A program made the position numbers and the translations under genes. A stretch of 18,852 bases of DNA from SURF-24 sp964537965. Its GTDB lineage: Bacteria; Bacteroidota; Ignavibacteria; Ignavibacteriales; SURF-24. Position 1 is the stretch's first letter; every line of letters begins with the position of its first letter. The notes under the pieces are model-generated. The model was not told the DNA's origin. It ran no database searches and saw only the letters and a program-made list of their open reading frames with translations. Of the stretch, positions 15,750 to 18,852 are shown in pieces. Location of the stretch: contig CAZIDB010000078.1 of the NCBI GenBank assembly GCA_964537965.1, positions 1 through 18,852 of the forward strand. The letters are read 5' to 3'.

Positions 15750-17282
15750 ATGGCAGCTAATTCCTCATTTCAAAACGAAATAAAACCTGTAGGGAAAAAA
15801 GTAATAATAATTGGAGCAGGACCAGGTGGACTTGCAGCCGGTATGCTTCTCTCTGCAAAAGGCTACTCAGTGGACATATATGAAAAACAAAAGCAAATAG
15901 GGGGCAGAAATTCTTATTTCAAACTGGGAGAATATACATTTGATATTGGTCCAACATTTCTGATGATGAAAGATGTGCTTGAATCTATTTTTGAAAAGTG
16001 CGGGAAGAAATTAGAAGACTTTGTCGAGGTTTTCAGACTTGATCCAATGTATCGCCTTAAATTTGCAGACGGCAGAGAACTTTATCCGTCACCGGATAAC
16101 GAAAAAATGAAACAGACAATGGAAAATTTTTCAAGGAATAGCTTCAACGGTTACCTTAAATATCTTGAGAAGGAAAAAAAGAAATATGATAAGCTGATTC
16201 CCTGCCTTTCAATTCCTTATTGTAAAAAGAGTGATTTCCTTTCAAAGAATTTAATTGCTGCCATTCCTTATCTCGATGCGCATACAAGTCTCTATGGAGT
16301 TCTCTCAAGGTATTTTGATGATCCTGATACAAGAATAGCTTTTACATTTCAGGCTAAGTATATCGGTATGTCTCCGTGGACTGCTCCAGGTACATTCAGC
16401 ATCATATCATATATAGAACATGGCGGAGGAATATATCATGTTACAGGGGGATTGAATAAACTTTCACAAGCGATGGCAGAAGCATTTAAACGATCCGGTG
16501 GCAGATTGCACCTTGCATCACCTGTAAAAAAACTTATTGTTGAAAACGGCGTCGCTAAGGGAGTTCTTCTGGATAATGGAAAGATTGAAACAGCTGACTA
16601 CGTTGTAATAAACGCAGACTTTGCACAGGCAATGCTGGATATTGTAAACCCTGCTGACAGAAAAAAATGGACAAATGAAAAATTAGCCGGGAAAGATTAT
16701 TCGTGCTCTACCTTTATGTTATACCTTGGAGTAAAAAAGGAATATAAAGACATACCGCATCATAGTATTATTTTCGCAGGTGATTACAAAAAAAATGTTG
16801 ATGAAATTACGAAAGAAATGATTATTTCAAAGGACTTCTCTTTTTATGTTCAGAATGCCTCTGTAAATGATAAAACACTTGCCCCTGAAGGGAAAAGTAC
16901 TATCTATGTTCTTGTACCAGTACCAAATAATAAAAGTAAAATTGATTGGGATAAAGAGAAATATAATTTCAGGAATAAAATTATTGAGGCTCTTGAGATA
17001 AGAGGTGGTTATTCAGGACTGAAAGAAAGTATTGAAGAAGAAAAAATCGTTACTCCAATAGATTGGAACACTGATCATTCAGTTTACCTTGGTGCCACGT
17101 TTAACCTTGCTCATAATGTTGCTCAAATGCTTTACTTCAGGCCGCATAACGAATTTGAAGAATTTAAGAATTGTTATCTTGTTGGTGGTGGTACTCATCC
17201 CGGAAGCGGGTTGCCAACCATTTATGAATCCGGTAGAATTTCTGCAGAGATGATAATGAATAAAGACGGAATAAAACTTTGA
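15750..17282 (+). CDS. crtI: CrtI-family FAD-dependent carotenoid desaturase/oxidoreductase
   Basis: A 510-residue flavoprotein of the phytoene desaturase family. The N-terminal dinucleotide fold has GAGPGG at 22-27, the ribose-binding acid E45 (VDIYEK) and GGR at 51-53. The C-terminal FAD-binding signature is NCYLVGGGTHPGSGLPTIYESGRISAEMI (first residue 474; given for its GGGTHPGSGLP core). The length fits CrtI. The family desaturates phytoene toward neurosporene or lycopene on the membrane. Related CrtN, CrtO, CrtD and CrtP enzymes look alike, so the exact step is not certain. AAGGAG at 15735-15740 supports the start. The next gene overlaps it by 4 bases (TTGA), so this is an operon; no phytoene synthase gene lies inside the window. 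Confidence 0.85.
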   Translation: MAANSSFQNEIKPVGKKVIIIGAGPGGLAAGMLLSAKGYSVDIYEKQKQIGGRNSYFKLGEYTFDIGPTFLMMKDVLESIFEKCGKKLEDFVEVFRLDPMYRLKFADGRELYPSPDNEKMKQTMENFSRNSFNGYLKYLEKEKKKYDKLIPCLSIPYCKKSDFLSKNLIAAIPYLDAHTSLYGVLSRYFDDPDTRIAFTFQAKYIGMSPWTAPGTFSIISYIEHGGGIYHVTGGLNKLSQAMAEAFKRSGGRLHLASPVKKLIVENGVAKGVLLDNGKIETADYVVINADFAQAMLDIVNPADRKKWTNEKLAGKDYSCSTFMLYLGVKKEYKDIPHHSIIFAGDYKKNVDEITKEMIISKDFSFYVQNASVNDKTLAPEGKSTIYVLVPVPNNKSKIDWDKEKYNFRNKIIEALEIRGGYSGLKESIEEEKIVTPIDWNTDHSVYLGATFNLAHNVAQMLYFRPHNEFEEFKNCYLVGGGTHPGSGLPTIYESGRISAEMIMNKDGIKL

Positions 17283-17722
17283 AAATTAAATCAATCGGGT
17301 TTCTACTTCTATTCTTTTTAATTACAACATCTGAAGAAATCCAGAGCAGAGATAGTGTTACTGTATATGTTTCTGTTGAAGGATTTAATAGTTCCGAAGG
17401 AATATGCCGGCTTTTATTATTTAAAGATGAAAAAGGTTTTCCGGATGAACCTTCGGATGCAGAACTGATGCTTAGTAGTAAAATAAAGAATGGAAAAACA
17501 AAATTTGCATTTAATGTAATTCCCGGTAAATATGCAATATCAATTCTTCATGATAAGAACTCCAATCAAAAGATGGATAAAACCTGGTATGGCAAACCAA
17601 AGGAAGGTTTTGGTGTTTCAAATAATCCTGAAATCGGATTTAGTCCGCCAGGATTCGAAGAAGCGACAGTAATTCTTAATGAGAAAAATAATGGTGTACT
17701 AATCAAGTTAAACTATCTTTAA
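17279..17722 (+). CDS. Exported DUF2141-domain protein
   Basis: A 147-residue protein with a short signal peptide (hydrophobic core about 6-17) and a DUF2141-type beta-rich domain over the remainder. Family hallmarks are visible: the opening VTVYVSVEGFNSSEGICRLL, GKYAISILHDKNSNQKMD, and GKPKEGFGVSNNPEIG near the end. The role of the family is not known; it is a periplasmic or outer-envelope protein often found near lipid or pigment genes in Bacteroidota (recalled). The start is a TTG at 17279 overlapping the desaturase stop as TTGA, a classic coupling arrangement; it also gives the proper signal peptide, and no ATG could do so. Confidence 0.85.
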   Translation: MKIKSIGFLLLFFLITTSEEIQSRDSVTVYVSVEGFNSSEGICRLLLFKDEKGFPDEPSDAELMLSSKIKNGKTKFAFNVIPGKYAISILHDKNSNQKMDKTWYGKPKEGFGVSNNPEIGFSPPGFEEATVILNEKNNGVLIKLNYL

Positions 17723-17731
17723 GCAGGTACT

Positions 17732-18852
17732 ATGAATGTAATTTCTTTCCTGAGATTAATTTATATGATATATGGCGGTAAAAAACCTGATGCCGAAAAG
17801 ATACAAAAGATGGGTTTGCTTGCCGTTAAACTTGGGCAGGTCCATGCATTAAGGATTGATTTCCTTAACGAGGAGACCTGTTTAGAACTTTCTAAACTTT
17901 ACCGGGCAACCATTCCGATTAAATCAGAAGATGCTCTTAAAAACATTAATCGTGATAATTTCATATGGATTGATGAGAAGCCGCTTGCAAGTGCTTCGGT
18001 TGGACAGGTATATAAAGCTAAACTTAAAACGGGCGAAGAAGTTGTCCTTAAAATTATTAAAGCCGATTTTAAAAAGAAGTTTGAAAAAGATGTTAAGGCA
18101 GTTAAGAGGCTTTTTAAATTTATTATCTTCTTTTATCCTAAGTTGGCCAGGGTGTTTGATCCAATAGGTATTCTTGAACATATTGAAGATTACACACTAC
18201 GTGAACTCAATCTTCTTAATGAAATTGAGGGCCACGAAGTATTAAACGGGATTTACGAAACGAACAAGGAGATCTATGATCTTTCATCGATGAAATTTCC
18301 TAAAATATACAAGGAATTATCATCAGAAAATATGATGGTTTCAGAATATATTCCGGGTAAAACTTTCGATGAGATTTTGGATACTGAAATGGATTATAAT
18401 GATCTGCTGCTACTGTTTAAAATCCACGGATATTTTATGTTTAATATCGGAACCTTTCATGGAGATATTCATCCCGGCAACCTTATGCTTTACGATCATA
18501 AAATTTATTTTGTTGATACCGGGGCCATTGGACATGTAAGTAAAAAATTAAGTTCAGGGCTTCTTAATTTCTTCAAGGCTCTTTCTGCATACGATTTTGA
18601 TTTATGTGCAATAAGACTAAATGAAATGGCAGAAATAACTATAGCAGGAAAAAAGTTTGAATCATTCAAATCAAAACTTCATCTTCTGTACGCTGACCTT
18701 AAAGGTAAAAGTGTAAAAGAAATTTCTTTAACAAAGAAGATGATGGAAACAATTAAACTTGCTGTTAATTCAGGGATGGGTTTTGAAAAAGGCATGTTTT
18801 CAATAATAAAGAGTTTAATGTTTCTTGATGGTATGGTTTTAAGATGCAATCC
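17732..18852 (+). CDS. UbiB/ABC1-family atypical kinase-like protein, C-terminus outside window
   Basis: The visible 373 codons carry the UbiB/ABC1 (ADCK) hallmarks: a KxGQ motif as KLGQ at 33-36, the Ala-rich loop ASASVGQVY at 86-94 replacing a normal P-loop, the lysine of the ATP site K107 (VVLK), the catalytic loop GDIHPGN at 244-250 and a metal-binding DTG at 261-264 in place of DFG. Members support isoprenoid-lipid (quinone) synthesis or other prenyl-lipid traffic through ATPase activity. The protein begins closer to KxGQ than typical family members (about 33 residues rather than over 100), so it is a short form. The ATG at 17732 lies 9 bp after the DUF2141 stop. Linkage to a carotenoid gene suggests isoprenoid-lipid handling; that is inference. 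The 3' end is not in the window. Confidence 0.88.
   Translation, partial: MNVISFLRLIYMIYGGKKPDAEKIQKMGLLAVKLGQVHALRIDFLNEETCLELSKLYRATIPIKSEDALKNINRDNFIWIDEKPLASASVGQVYKAKLKTGEEVVLKIIKADFKKKFEKDVKAVKRLFKFIIFFYPKLARVFDPIGILEHIEDYTLRELNLLNEIEGHEVLNGIYETNKEIYDLSSMKFPKIYKELSSENMMVSEYIPGKTFDEILDTEMDYNDLLLLFKIHGYFMFNIGTFHGDIHPGNLMLYDHKIYFVDTGAIGHVSKKLSSGLLNFFKALSAYDFDLCAIRLNEMAEITIAGKKFESFKSKLHLLYADLKGKSVKEISLTKKMMETIKLAVNSGMGFEKGMFSIIKSLMFLDGMVLRCN

Overview
This AT-rich window most likely comes from a member of the Ignavibacteria or a related Bacteroidota/Chlorobi-group lineage. The best evidence is a C-terminal secretion signal of the type IX (Por) kind, with the NYPNPFNP motif and a closing KMVLLR-type tail, on the protein at 7300-8973. 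The low GC content, a Bacteroidota-style tRNA-Thr without an encoded CCA end, and a 31-codon AURKAIP1/COX24-type gene fit the same assignment. Placement within the group is inference.

Layout. (1) 1-2338, minus strand: a copper-export pair, a CopZ-like metallochaperone followed 13 bp later by a CopA-type P1B ATPase whose C-terminus lies beyond the window. (2) 2434-2902, minus: a small membrane-anchored protein of unknown function with its own intrinsic terminator. (3) 3163-4615, plus: an HU/IHF-family DNA-binding protein, an abutting zinc-ribbon/TM/TPR protein, a very small basic ribosomal-type protein, and tRNA-Thr(CGU). (4) 4629-5416: a terminator, the N-terminal stub of a tyrosine recombinase (a probable scar of an element that used the tRNA), and about 450 bp without a convincing gene. 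(5) 5417-7020: a Nif3-family dinuclear-metal protein and a TrpF-like protein that lacks the catalytic cysteine. (6) 7300-8973: an exported protein made of eleven exact 29-residue YD-like repeats plus a type IX sorting domain. (7) 8977-9185: a cluster of REP-like palindromic units. (8) 9322-15526: two tandem paralogous exported proteins sharing an unrecognised, possibly TIM-barrel N-terminal domain, one (first gene) or four (second gene) Ig+CARDB modules of exactly 228 residues, and a dockerin-like C-terminal region with degraded calcium ligands. (9) 15750-18852: a CrtI-family carotenoid desaturase, an exported DUF2141 protein and a UbiB/ABC1-like atypical kinase (cut by the window end), tightly packed as an operon.

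The ordinary parts are copper resistance, translation/nucleoid genes and carotenoid metabolism. The most unusual part is 7300-15526, about 8 kb given to three large repeat-built exported proteins. The two paralogs differ almost only in module number, which points to a surface or extracellular system growing by internal duplication. The TrpF-like/Nif3 pair is a second candidate for a function that a standard annotation would get wrong.
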